Positions 9,180 through 20,184 of a stretch of 27,232 nucleotides of DNA are shown here, one piece after another. Source of the stretch: Polychytrium aggregatum (taxonomy: Eukaryota; Chytridiomycota; Chytridiomycetes; Polychytriales). Below the pieces are notes generated by a model. It did no database searches. It saw nothing but the letters and a program-made list of their open reading frames with translations, and was not told the origin of the DNA. The translations under genes were made by a program, and so were the position numbers. Location: NCBI RefSeq assembly GCF_025602895.1, contig NW_026516518.1, forward strand, positions 1 to 27,232. Reading direction: 5' to 3'. The first letter of the stretch is position 1, and each line of letters begins with the position of its first letter.

Positions 9180-11754
9180 TCAGACCTTCCAGGACTCGCG
9201 GTACCACTGGATGTTCTTGGAGCTCGAAACCATCGACTGCAGATGTCGCATGAGTCGCTCGGGACCAGCGGCCATGACGGCGACTTGGGACTTGGCGCCA
9301 GCCTCCTCGAGTCCCAGAGTCTGGAACAGCGTCGCAAAGTCTGGTCGGGTCTTGTGGACGTAGATAGATGGAGGCACGGCGGCAAGCATCTCGCTCGAGT
9401 ATCGTCCGTTGAGAGTCTCGTCGGACTCGGCAGAAAGCGTCGAGCAGGCGGTCGCGCTCCGACGAGAGCGCAGGATGTTGGCACACGCTGTGGTTGCCAA
9501 ACCGCCAACAAGTGCAAGCAGAATCGAGAGCACTGGACTGCCTGCGGGCATAAAGTACCAGCAGAGGAAGTGATCGAGGCCGGTGAGCTTGAATGCTGTT
9601 TTGGCGCTGCATTTTTGAGCTGCTGGGCCGGTCAAGTTGAGACGGATGCCGAGGTACCAACCCAGGACGGCAAACCCAAAGACCATCACCGCCAAGGCAA
9701 TCTCGCCCGAGCGGTCTCGGATGCTCAGCCAGCGAACGGCAAGAGGGCGTGGGGACTTGATGACCCTCGGAGTATCGCATATGAGGCCGAGGCTTTGCTT
9801 TTCTTTGAGTTCAGAGTCGTTCGGGGAACCGGGGGTGGCTGGAGTATCGCTCACGACGGCCTCGGACCGAGTGATGTGGAGATGCAGGTCAACTCGTTTG
9901 TGCAGCAGCGACGATTCGTCAGCCAGTTCGCGGACAAATGAGGCGTAGGCGAGGATATCGGACTCTTTCTTGGCGGTCCAGACCAGCGTGAGCTTCCCAG
10001 AAGCCGATCCAGCAATGCTGTAGTGTAGGATGTACGGCATCAGAGCGCCCATGCCCGAGCCACCCGCGACGATGACGAGGTGATCCAGATTGAGGTAGTC
10101 GGTGCTGCGAGAGCCAAATGGTCCGTCAACGCGGATGGGGACCTCAACCCGGTCCTCGTGCTCGGCGATCAGCTTGGAAAGCTTCTGGGTCCACGCGCCG
10201 TTGGCTTTAATGTAAAGAACCATGGCATTGGGTGTGTCCAGACAGTACGAGGCGATGCTGAACGGATGCTGCTGGAAATTGGAGATCTGTGGGACTTGGA
10301 TGTTGACCCAGTCGCCGGGAGCATAGATACTGGTGAATCTCCAGGCCGAGCCGATGGGGATGGTGAGCTCGATGATGGAGTCCGAGATTGTCTTGCGGAT
10401 CACCGCCATGGTTTCCGTCTTGGTGCCCAGGCGGGGCCTCAGTCGATCATAGATCAAGTAGATACAAGGCCCGATGACGGGATAGATGCAGTAGGAACCC
10501 ATGTGGATCCAGGCACAGAAAAAGTAAACGAAGTAGAGCTGATGGGTCCAGTAAAAGACGTTGTAGCGCGAACGTCGGATCTGGAGACAGTGGGACGACG
10601 AGAATGTGAGTACGCAAACTAGGGAAGCGCAAGAGCATTGGCGTTGGTGCCCATCAGACAGGCAAAACAAAATGGCATGGAGCAACCCGACCAGAGAAAG
10701 TGGCGCAAGTCCCAGGACGACAGCGCGTCGCCGATCGAGATGATCACCCTTCAATGCGACTCCGCTGTGTCTGCATGCCCACCTTGTAAACCGATGTGAT
10801 GATCATGGCAATCAAGGCCAGCCACGAGAGGAAGCCGTAAAAGTTTTCATAACCTCCGTTGGAGAGCCAGGGGAACATCTCTTCAAAGAACTCTTGGTTG
10901 TACAGAAAGTCGATGATGAAGTAGAGCGAGTGGATGGTGACCATCACAAAGCTGGCGTAGCCCAGGCCAATGTGGAAGCGAATGACGCGGTGGTACTGGC
11001 CGGCATCTTTGCCAAGGATGTTCTTCATGACGGCGTTCTCGCGAATCGCAAACAAGACACAGAGGCCTGCATCCCACAAGCCAGCGTAGGCTGTCCAGCG
11101 AGAAAGAGGCCGAGACATGTCAGCCACCGATTTGACAAGAGACACTGCCTGTATTTGCGCGCTCCGTTTGCATGCAGCCTGAAGCGCCATATTGTCTCCG
11201 AATGCAAATCAAGCTACTCGGCAGTTCTTGTCCAAGCCACATTAACCGCAGGGAGCGATGGACTTACCGGTCCAGACGCCGATCGAGCGCACCCAGCGAT
11301 AGAGATTCATGACCCGCGGCGCACGTCCAGGGGAAGGCAGCATGCGGATGATGATAGGCACAAAAATCCACGCAAGGTTGAACAGCACAAGCAGAACGAG
11401 TATCGCAAGCTCGGCCGTTGACCAGGGGTTGCCGACATAGGACTTGTCGGCAAAGCGACCCTTGAAGACCTGCCATCGTGGCTTCCAAATGCGATGGAGG
11501 AAGCGATCAACTCGGCTCGACGAACGAGTCTTTGAACTGCTCTTGTAGAGTGCATCGGCAGCAGGGTTGTCGAGCAGCACGGCCGAGACGCACAAGACAA
11601 CCAGGGGCGACAGCGCAAATGCGATATAGTAGATGTCCATGGGCGAGAGACTGTTGGTCATGTTCATGCCGATGCGGCCCTGTGCCATGTATGCCATCCA
11701 TCCGAGCGGCACCAATGCCACAAGGAGCTGGAATCCTCGAGATACAGAGAGCAT
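9180..11754 (-). CDS. Membrane ferric-chelate reductase (FRE/FRO type, NADPH oxidase superfamily)
   Basis: Exons 11754-11268, 11090-10783 and 10580-9180 (introns of 177 and 202 bases) join in phase to 731 residues. An in-frame stop lies just upstream of the ATG. The enzyme passes electrons from NADPH through FAD and two hemes across the membrane to external Fe(III). Several helices precede the heme core (His202/His216 in FH..(12)..IHS; His278/His291 in WTHQ..AWIH). Then come the FAD motif HPFSIAS (~370-376), VDGPFGS (~416) and the NADPH glycine motif GGSGMGA (~438-444). Two extra hydrophobic segments (~559-577 and ~602-635) sit inside the NADPH-binding half, reminiscent of plant FRO enzymes. 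The C-terminus has the usual GPERLMRHL and a terminal Trp (ESWKV). There are no EF-hands, so a calcium-regulated NOX is less likely. The promoter has five CCAAT boxes, compatible with iron control through a CCAAT-binding complex. Confidence 0.9.
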
Positions 11755-11854
11755 GCTGCTTTGCGTGTCCAGGACAGAGGGATCTCAAGTGCGGTGCCGT
11801 TGTGGCGAGGAGATGCTGAGTGGCAGACACGGGGTGTGCTCCGGCCGCCGGCCG

Positions 11855-11861
11855 CTTATAT
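11855..11861 (-). promoter_or_regulatory. TATA-like box of the ferric reductase gene
   Basis: The minus strand reads AGATATAAGCGG about 100 bases upstream of the ATG at 11754. This is a plausible TATA position for a short 5' leader. Confidence 0.45.
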
Positions 11862-11968
11862 CTGGACCCGCCGCATGGGTCCTGGGCCAGATCGCCGCTG
11901 CAGCCCTCGCTGCCAGTCCCTGGCTCACGGCGCCCACCGCGCCATCTGTATGGCTGGCGCTTCCAGGG

Positions 11969-12244
11969 CCAATAGGACGGGTCGGTGGCGCCAGACCTGT
12001 CAATGAAGTGACGCGTCGTGGTTGGCGTGGCGGAGCCGTTGGCCAATCGCTGCCCCGGTGACAGCCGAAGGTTGACGTGAGCTTATTGGCCAGTGCGGCT
12101 GGCACTGCAAGAGCCCCCCGAGCCCGATGGCCCATCCTATCTTGCACGGCTGCCCGGCGACAGCTTTTATTGGCGGCCTCGACCGAACGACAGAGGCCGG
12201 CCCAAGATGACGCAGACAGACCGTCGGATGTTGCCCGCCATTGG
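11969..12244. promoter_or_regulatory. Cluster of five CCAAT boxes upstream of the ferric reductase gene
   Basis: CCAAT occurs on the plus strand at 11969-11973 and 12043-12047. It occurs on the minus strand (ATTGG) at 12085-12089, 12169-12173 and 12240-12244. In fungi the CCAAT-binding complex with HapX controls iron genes. Five sites in 276 bases ahead of an iron reductase is suggestive; binding is inference. Confidence 0.45.
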
Positions 12245-12366
12245 CCCAGACTCCAGGCCGCCAACAGGGGAGATCACCGAATCAGGGCAGGCCGGCTGGC
12301 CAAGCCAAACAAACGCCAGTGATCTCTACCGATATCGCCCGATGCCGCTGCGATAGGTCACGGCTA

Positions 12367-14569
12367 TCACGGGATCCGGATGCTCCTCAAAGTCATGTGG
12401 AGCTGCTGCTCCTCTGTACTGGGGTAACCCACGGTAGAGTCTTTGATGCAGACTATTTGGTACTGCTGATGCTCCTTGAGCATATCCTCGGTGACCCTGA
12501 GCAGCTTGAGCGGACGAAAGACCTCTGGGATCGAAAAGTTGTCCCTGTTGAGCAGTTGGTCCGGAATGCGCTTGCCCGGATCGAGCACAATCAAGCTTCG
12601 GTCTCCTCGTCTCGTTGTTTCGATACCAACAATCGTTCGACTGTGCCCCTGATGCTGTTGTCCCATACGACCGATCGATTGATTAGGACGCAGCCCATTC
12701 CTAAGTGACCATGGAGGGCAGCTGTTACTCGAGAGCCCGCGGCAGCCTTGTTTGTAAGTACCTGCAAATAGAGTCTGCAGAGAGCAACGGGGTTAAGGAA
12801 ATGGGCAGCGTCGACAGGCCAAACAGCCCATGGCCAAACCACGATCTGGGCAACCCCCGATGCCGAGTCAGGGGCTTGGTCGATGGCGCTCTCAGACTTA
12901 CGGGGGCTTGGCCGTGAAAACAGGAACTCCCCGCGTTTCGTCGGATCCTACAGTCGCCGCGGAGGGATCGTTGAGTGTGCCATTTTTGCGTCGAAACACG
13001 GCCTGGGATTGCTTGCAAAATCGATACTGACCATAGTAATTCTGAACGTAGTCCATCAGTTTGGGATGTCCTCCGGATGGCCCGCTGGGCTTGTAGAAAT
13101 CGACGAGCTCGGGCCGGATGCCGACTGAGAGCAAAAGTGCGGCAATCTCTGTGGCGCCGATCCATTTGCGTGTCTTGTAAAGGCAGTTGTGGAGCTGACG
13201 GCCTCCTTCCTGGGAGCGAGGATTCGAGTAGGATGCGGCCGTTACGGCAGCGCGGTAACTGAGTGGCTATTCCCGTGTCGATCCGCAAGGACAAGCCCGT
13301 CGCTGGTTTGCGATAAATACCTGATCAAAGCCAAGGAACCAGGCCTCTTCAATCCAGCGCTGGAGCTCAAACACAGTGGGCACTTCGCTGGATAACGTTG
13401 TAAGCCGTGGCTTGTCACGAAAGGCGTCGGCATACTCGGGAATACCAAGCAGGCAAGAGCTGTGGAGCCGGAGAGATGAGTATTCGGGATTCCAAACACG
13501 CCACACCAATCCTCGCTTCTGGTGCAGGCGACTCACAGGAGCATTTGTAGGTTTCGATAGCCACATCCCCACTTTTTATCGACACTCGGATCTGTGGCAT
13601 TAGCAAGCGACAACGTGAGAACCGCGATAAAGACTCCGATGTCGCTGGTATACAAGTGCCCAACGCATACAAGCCAGATGCAACCGTACCGGTGCAGTGG
13701 ATTTGTGTTTTGGGGTGCGATAGCACAGCTACCGAGGTCCCCAGTTGTGCCTTCAGTCGCATGTTTGCCACGAGCACTCTGAATATCATCGACATTGGCG
13801 GCGATGTCCCATGGGGCAGACTCGAGCCAAGGTGGACCGGCGTTGATGCTCCTGATTATGCATGGCAACAGGTTGCTGATGAGCAGGCTGCTCTCCCGAT
13901 GAACATCGAGACGAGCCAGTCCGGATATTCCAGAATAGCCAATTGTTGCTCAGCGGTCGTATCACCTGCGGGTACGCTTGCTGAATCGGCCTTGCGTTGC
14001 GGACACACGCAAATCAGAACACTTGTTGGTCGAGGCTTGTTGCATTCCGACATGTTCTGCACTCCGACTCACCTGCTGCTCCTGCTCCTGCTCCTGCTCA
14101 TGGCGGCCCATGGTACAGCAATTAGTATTGAAAACTCGGAAGCGGGCTCATGCGTGAACATCTTGCCGCTTCCATGCCTTCCATGCCTTCCATGCCCTCC
14201 ATGCCCTCCATGCCCTCCATGCCTTTCCATGCCTTCCATGCCTTCCATGCACGCAGCAATGTTTCCATCCACAAGGCAGTGCCTTCGCCGGCAACGTCCT
14301 CGCTGCAGTGAATACGCACTTGGATGTGACTGAGAAGATGCGCCTCCCACTGCCGCTGCGGCACCAGCTTCTCGCAGGTGCCGTATGTGCACTCTCTAAA
14401 GTCGGCTTGTTGCAGGGCCGACTCGGATTCGGACAGAATCGCCGTAGTGATCAGCGTCGACGTCGAGCGGGACTTGGTCGTCGCTGGCAAAGTGCGCCTC
14501 GACGTGCTGTTGGCATTCCGGGCCGTATGCATCAAACTGCCGGTCACAAACAGGGCAGTCCACTGGCAT
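12367..14569 (-). CDS. ZUP1: ZUP1/ZUFSP-family (peptidase C78) deubiquitinase-like protein with N-terminal zinc fingers
   Basis: The family cleaves ubiquitin (ZUP1, K63 chains) or UFM1 (UFSP). Confident catalytic exons: 13778-13690, 13591-13537, 13459-13321, 13209-12902 and 12700-12367, all phase-consistent, with introns of 98, 77, 111 and 201 bases. They contain the catalytic Cys motif WGCGYRNLQMLL, VPTVFELQRWIEEAWFLGFD, TRKWIGATEIAALL, RPELVDFYKP, the catalytic His in QGHSRTIVGIE, and the Asp in LIVLDPG. Near the start, ATG at 14569 opens a C2H2-like finger (CPVCDRQF...CQQHVEAHF). A second finger (CTYGTCEKL...WEAHLLSH, ~14391-14324) lies one frame away, so a 52- or 82-base intron starting at 14473 or an indel is needed. 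The second finger ends at a plausible donor (14320|14319). A tiny Glu/Gln exon may lie at 14093-14073. The linker between there and 13778 is unresolved. The N-terminal fingers favour ZUP1 over UFSP. Confidence 0.8.
14171..14252. repeat. 9-bp tandem repeat (ATGCCTTCC / ATGCCCTCC)
   Basis: About nine units, with one 10-base variant, lie in what I take to be an intron of the ZUP1-like gene, between the second zinc finger and the Glu/Gln exon. On the minus strand the intron would read in frame from the finger as Trp-Lys-Ala then Gly-Met-Glu repeats before a stop, so an expressed extension is conceivable but less likely. Confidence 0.85.
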
Positions 14570-15007
14570 GCTGCGTTGGCCAGCCTCTGGATCCGTGGAG
14601 CTCGCTGGTGCAGTCGCTGGTGCAGTCGCCCCGAGCCCTGATCTGGTCTGGCGATGCTGGGCGGCCAGCCAAACGATGCCTGGCCATCATGGAGCTCGCC
14701 AGCCGCCGCGCAGCCCATTCGAGCCGCAGATTGAAATCCGGCTCGAGCCGGTGTGCCGCGTCCCGCCTCTTGCCCCTTGTGGCTCACCCCGCAATCACCC
14801 GCCACCCACCCGTCGTCCAACCCATCAACCATCAGCGACGACGTTCTGGCTCGCCTCTGCGAACGAATCTCATATCTTGCCCATCTGCACCCTCGTGTCC
14901 CTGTATTCTGTACAAACCGAAACCACAAGCGCGCTCTCTCTGCTCGTACAGCCACCCGAAAACTCTGCCGATCTCATATTGCTTCGTCCGTCTTCAACCG
15001 CTAACCG
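14570..15007. other. Shared divergent promoter region, ZUP1-like / Ede1-like genes
   Basis: These 438 bases lie between two divergent ATGs (14569 minus, 15008 plus). No gene or clear TATA box is seen. The region is Pro/Arg/Ser-rich in all frames, as expected for GC-rich non-coding DNA here. It contains short tandem CTGGTGCAGTCG-type units around 14610-14632. Confidence 0.5.
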
Positions 15008-18000
15008 ATGCGAGCCGCTGGAATCGACGAGAGCCAGTCTCACTCTACTTTGCCAAGGAAGGCTCCAGGTACCCAGCCGGTCGTCGCCTCTGCCTGGTCG
15101 ATATCTGTCGCAATGACACAATCGTGGAGCTGACCTGATCTGTGGCGATTCCAACGGATCCGCTTCCCCGGCTTTCCATCCTGTAGCACCGGCTCTGGAA
15201 TCCTTCGGTCTGCCCCTGACCCAGGAGGAGCTCTCGGCCTTCTCATACTTCTTCAAGATTGCCGATGTTGACAGCAAGGGCGTCATTACTTCCCCCCGCT
15301 GGCGTGGCGTTTATGTCCAAGTCCAAGCTCTCGCATGACGTCTTGGGCGAGGTAAGGTCGCTGTTGTCGTCCGTGGACAACTCCTGGCTGCCTCCCCCTA
15401 TCCTCCTCTGGCGGATATCGCCTCCTTGAGAAGCGAAAACAGAGACCATTCAGTTCTAGAGCTATGCCAAATGAGCCTGTTTGTCTCTGACCTATCATTT
15501 CTGGTGTACCACCCACTTGTATCGACTGGTCGTTCTGCTGGCAGATATGGAGCCTGGCCAATCCGGACAAGAAGGCATTCCTGACCAGGGAGAGTTTCTA
15601 CAAGGCTCTCAAGTTGATTGCCCTGAGCCAGAGCGGCCGCCCGGCCAGCCTGGCTTCCCTGGGAACAGGTGCGCTCTACAGCTGGCCTCCATTTCATTGC
15701 ACCGCCTTTCTACCCCACTGCGATCCACCTGCTGACGACGCAGTCTCGCTCACCTCGTCCGTCTTGGCATCTTTCAGCCTGCCCCTTGCCCACCTTCGAG
15801 GGCATCGTTCCCGAAACTGCGCCAATGTTTAGCCTGCAGACCATGCCGCTGCACCGCACCGGCAGTCTTTCTGCCCACGCTACCGGTAGCAGCTTCACTA
15901 TCTTGCCTGAGGAGCGTGAGCGCTTCTTGGCTGCCTTTTCTGCCAGCCAGCCAAGCAACGGCCTGGTCACGGGCGACAATGCTCGCGAGGTGTTTATGAA
16001 GTCCGGCCTGCCTCTGGATGTCCTTGGAAGCGTGTGGTAAGGGGGTATTGGAGTGGGTGGCAGGCGTGGAGTTCGGCCGACGAATTGAGGAGCGCAAGTA
16101 CCTTGTAACGAGGCTATCATGGACACAGCCGACTGCTGATCTCTGGCTGCAGCACAGTATCTGACGCAGCAAACGGCCTTCACGTATCTCATGGTGCAGG
16201 GTCCTGGTCGACAGCAAGAGCACGGGCAAGCTCACCTTGAACCAATTCATGGTTGCCATGTACATCATCTCGAGGCTCCGATCTGGTGCCATGACGTCTG
16301 TGCCGACCTCGATCCCCCCTGGGCTCTTCAACGCTGTGTCGATGGCCAACTCGGCCAGTGCTGGCAATGTGAACTCGCCGCCCGGAAGCCCCATCCTTGG
16401 CGCTCCTCCCAGCAAGCAGTCTGGCAGTACAGCATCACTCAGCCGCCGCATGACAGCCAACTTCTCCACATCGGGTCTTTCCACTTCGAACCCGGCGCTC
16501 TCGACTCCCCAGCCCGGTGCACCTTCGCCTGCGCTGGTGCTGACGCCCGAGGCAAGAGTCAAGTATGGCACCATCTTTGACCAAAAGGATAGCGAAAGGA
16601 AGGGCTTCCTGACCGGTATGTGGGTTTCCATCTCAATACGCTGATCTGTTGGTGGTGATGGCGATCGGATTGTGCTGGATGTGGCATACGCAAGAGCAAC
16701 CTGGCCCGGGGCCGCAGCGTGGGACATGAGACAGACCAGGGCTGTTGTCATCCGTCGTTGATCCCCTGTCGCCAACTCAGCTGGATATACTTGCTGCTCA
16801 CGGGATCGAGGGCTGTCGATGGGCTTCAGGCTGTTGCTAACTTGTGCGAACTGGTTCAGGCGGAGATGCCTACCCTTTATTTATGGAGTCCAAGCTCCCC
16901 AGCACGACATTGGCGCAAGTTTGGTATGCATCTTGCCCATCTTCGTTCCATGCTACTGTTGCGCTTGAAGCCTTCCTGGCCCTGCATTCCCGCTGACATT
17001 CACTGCTTTGTCGTGTCCCCTCTCGCAGGGATCTCGCTGATGTGCAGAAGGCCGGTCGCTTGACAAAGACGAGTTTGTTGCTGCCATGCTGCTGATCGAG
17101 CACATTTCGGCCGGTAACCCCGTGCCTGCAGTCCTGCCTGCCTCGTTGCTGTCGTCGACGTCCAAGGGTCTGAGTGGAGCCCTGAGCACGCCTTCGCTCC
17201 TCGACTTTGACGGATCCAACGCATCAGCCGGCGCTCCCAAGCCCCTTCAGGAGACCGGTGCTCTCAGTGAGTGATTTGCTTGCATTGCTTGTGGGGTTTG
17301 GACACACTCGCTCAGCCTGGGCAGGCACCAACAGCAGCGTTGAGTGCCGTATATGGCTCGCTGGCGTCTGAATAACCCGGGGCCTGACTCTTCAACGCTT
17401 TATCCAACCAAAAGAGGGCACGCTCGGCAGTCTTTCGAGTCTCAGCGGACTTCCTGCGCTCGGTGGTGCCAGCTCGAGCGTCAGTGTGCCTCCGCTTGGC
17501 CATGCCAGCTTCGCAAGCCGTGAAGCCGCTGATCTTGAAAAGCGTCAGCATGACCTCGCCATCCGCAAGACCGATATTCAGAGCCTTCAGTCACAGATCG
17601 ACGCCATCACCCCGAATCTGGAGGAGATCAAGGCCAAGCGCTCCGCTGTGGATTGCGGAGCTGCGCGAGGCCAACGACACCAAGCTGCATCTCACGGTCA
17701 AAGCTCTCGCAGACCAAGGCCACCTACGACTCCGAGATCCAGTATCTCCAAGATACCGAGGCTGAGCTGTTCCGCGAGCGACAGACCCTCCAGATTGCTC
17801 AGACAGAGCTGGCACGTCTGGAGGCCACCGTTCAGCTCGTGAATGCCGAGAAGGTCAAGTTGGATGAAGCCAAGGCGCAGCTTTTGGCCGAATCTCACAA
17901 TCTCAGCAGCGCATCGAAGATTACCAGGCTCTGGAGAACCGAAACCCACCGACAGATTGCGGAGCTCAAAACCGAGATCGAGTCGGTCCTCCAGAGCAGC

Positions 18001-20184
18001 GACATTCACAACCAGGTTCTCCAATCGGCTCATGCCGAGCACCAGAGCATCCAGGCCGAGCTGGACGCCGTCACGAAGCAGCTGGAGGAGGAGCGTGCCA
18101 AATCGACTTCCCTGGAGCGGCAGGTGGCTGCACAGTATGCCGCCAACCACCGCGACCGCGAGCGGATCAAGAAGAGCAAGGCCGAGAAGGCCAGACTCGA
18201 GGCCGAGTTTGTCGAGAAGCAGCATGAGCTCGTGAGGGCTGTGTCAGAGGGCCAGGCTTTGGCTGACGCCGTCAAGGCCGCTGAGACCCCAAAGCCAGCA
18301 GCAAGCCTGTCGAGAAGGACATTTTCTCGTTCGACAGCGTCTCTGGGGCTGCCAAGCCGGCTTCGATCCTGTCCCAAGCTTCCGTGCCTTCGCCGTCGGT
18401 GGCTGCTGGCATTCCTCTGCCCGTGTCCCCCAACCTCCAGGAGGCTGTGCCTCCGGCCCTTGGTCGCATTTCCAGCGACCCCGCGCCTCCTGTCCCGTCG
18501 CTGTCGTCCAAGCCGACAAAGTCTTCGGAGGGACAGGGCAGGCCCACAAGCGCGCCTTCCTCTAGTCGCTTGCCTTTGGATCGCTGTCGCAGGGTGCTGC
18601 GCCCAAGCTCGAGAAGAAGGATTCGTTTGAAGAGCTGATGAAGTTCAATGCGCCTAAGAGCTCTGCCTTGAGTAAGCCCTCGGCGACCCCCTCGACTGTC
18701 CCTGCGGGAGCTCCTGGCTTGGGCAAATCCCCTGTCGTAGCCGCCGGGGGGCCTTCCCGGTGGCTCTCTGGCCTCGGACCCCTTCCTGGCTGATGATGCC
18801 TTTGCCGGCTTCGAGTCAAAACTGCCCTCGCAGCCTGCGCCAACGCCGCCGACCTGAACGATGTCTTCGCGAGTATCTCTGGCAGCAACCCCGTGCCGCC
18901 CAGCAACGCCAGCCCAAGATCGATCTCCAGGCATTTGAAACCTCGTTCCCCTCGCCTGACCAATTCGAAAGCTCGTTTCCAGCCGGCGACAGAGGACCCG
19001 TGCTGTCGCCGCGCCAGCCAATGCCGGTGCTTTTGCAGGCACGCTCGACGACCCCTTCAAGAGCAACTTTACTAATCCGTTCGATTTGGCCAGCACCGGC
19101 CAGAGCCCCGAGCTCCAGAAAGACGATCCCTTCGCTCCCAACGCCAAGATTGCCGTCGACCAAACCTTCAGTTTTGACGACTGGAGCAGCCAGGCGCCTG
19201 ATTTCACCGCGGCCTTTGCTCCCGCGCCCGAAGCGTCGACATCGGCGGTGGTGACTGAGCCTGTCCAGCTCAAGCTGGATGGGCTGGACTTTGATGCCGA
19301 GCTTAGCAACGCTTTCTCTGGATCGACCGGGAAAGCGGCCCCGCAGAGCGTGCCTGAGGTTCCTGTCGCTGATTTTGACGGCATCAACGAAAATGCATTC
19401 AAGTTCGAAGCCTCCTTTGGCAACTTTGCGCCTCCCTCGAACGTGCGGCGCTCGACCAAACGGATGACGGCCATGATGACACCAACCAAATCGCAAAAGC
19501 TCCACGCCGGTCGTTAACCAGTTTGATACCGACTTTGATCGGTCTTCTCGGGGAGCCAGGCACCGTTGCCAATCTGGACGACGCCTTGGTTCGTTCAAGT
19601 CGAGCGAGGCCCCCCTTCATCCGCAGCGTTTGGTTTCAACGACGCATTTTCTGTGTCGCCCATCCAACCCACTGGAACTGCGCCGGCGACGTCCTCTCCG
19701 GCACCAGCGTCGGCACCGATCCCTGCGCTCTCGCCCATTCCTGTTCCAGCGCCCGAGCCCCAGCCCGGTAGTGCCTCGCCTGCTCCCGGAGCGGGCAAAG
19801 TGGAAGAGATGTCTGCAAACCTCGACGCTCTACTTGAAATGGGATTTGAGAAAGGTGAGTGACCGGCTCTGGAATCCCACTGTGGTATGATCGTCATGCA
19901 GCCAGACTGCGCGGGATGGTGCTTCTATGGCGCTGCCTCGAACGAACTGTCCGCACTAATTGGTTTTATCCATCAATCTCGCTGGAAATTCACAGGCGAA
20001 GCACTGGCAGCACTGAAAAAGTAAGCACGGAAAGTCGCGGCATGATTCTTGCTGTAGTGTCACAGCCAGAGTAACTGGGTCATACTGATGCGTCTGTCTC
20101 CTGTGCTTTTTTACTCACTCACTTGACAGGAACAACGATAACTTGGAGGCCACGGTTGCATATTTGGCCGAGCGGGCAGCATAG
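15008..20184 (+). CDS. EDE1: Ede1/Eps15-like endocytic scaffold: three EH domains, coiled coil, DPF/NPF motifs, UBA; reading frame repeatedly broken
   Basis: Ede1/Eps15 proteins start clathrin-mediated endocytosis, binding NPF-motif adaptors and ubiquitin. Exons (phases agree): 15008-15068, 15187-15351, 15545-15668, 15778-16036, 16200-16615, 16860-16923, 17029-17266, ~17415-19854, 19996-20020 and 20130-20184. EH1 includes SAFSYFFKIADVDSKG, KSKLSHDVLGE and IWSLANPDKKAFLT. EH2 includes KSGLPLDVLGSVW and VDSKSTGKLTLNQF. EH3 includes FMESKLPSTTLAQVW and the segment DKDEFVAAMLLIEH. Exon 8 encodes a long Glu/Lys/Gln coiled coil (~17500-18270), a Ser/Pro region, three DPF motifs and one NPF. The last exons give a UBA (LDALLEMGFEKG, then NLEATVAYLAERAA). 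One-base shifts are needed at 15292-15297 (six C), ~17050 and many places in exon 8. Frames between shifts remain clearly coding without nonsense changes. It may be a decaying pseudogene or carry base-call errors. Confidence 0.85.

Larger units (their letters stand above)
11755..12366. other. Intergenic region: promoter of the ferric reductase, 3' end of ZUP1-like gene
   Basis: No gene is seen in these ~600 bases. The stretch is GC-rich and carries the TATA-like and CCAAT elements listed separately. Open frames on both strands here are Ala/Arg/Pro-rich products of composition. Confidence 0.55.

Noticed and set aside
9165..9941. Plus-strand 258-residue frame
   Set aside because: Antisense to the NADPH-binding exon of the ferric reductase, whose motifs are unambiguous.
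14171..14252. Possible CRISPR-like array
   Set aside because: The units are 9 bases and contiguous without spacers; this is a minisatellite in a eukaryotic intron.
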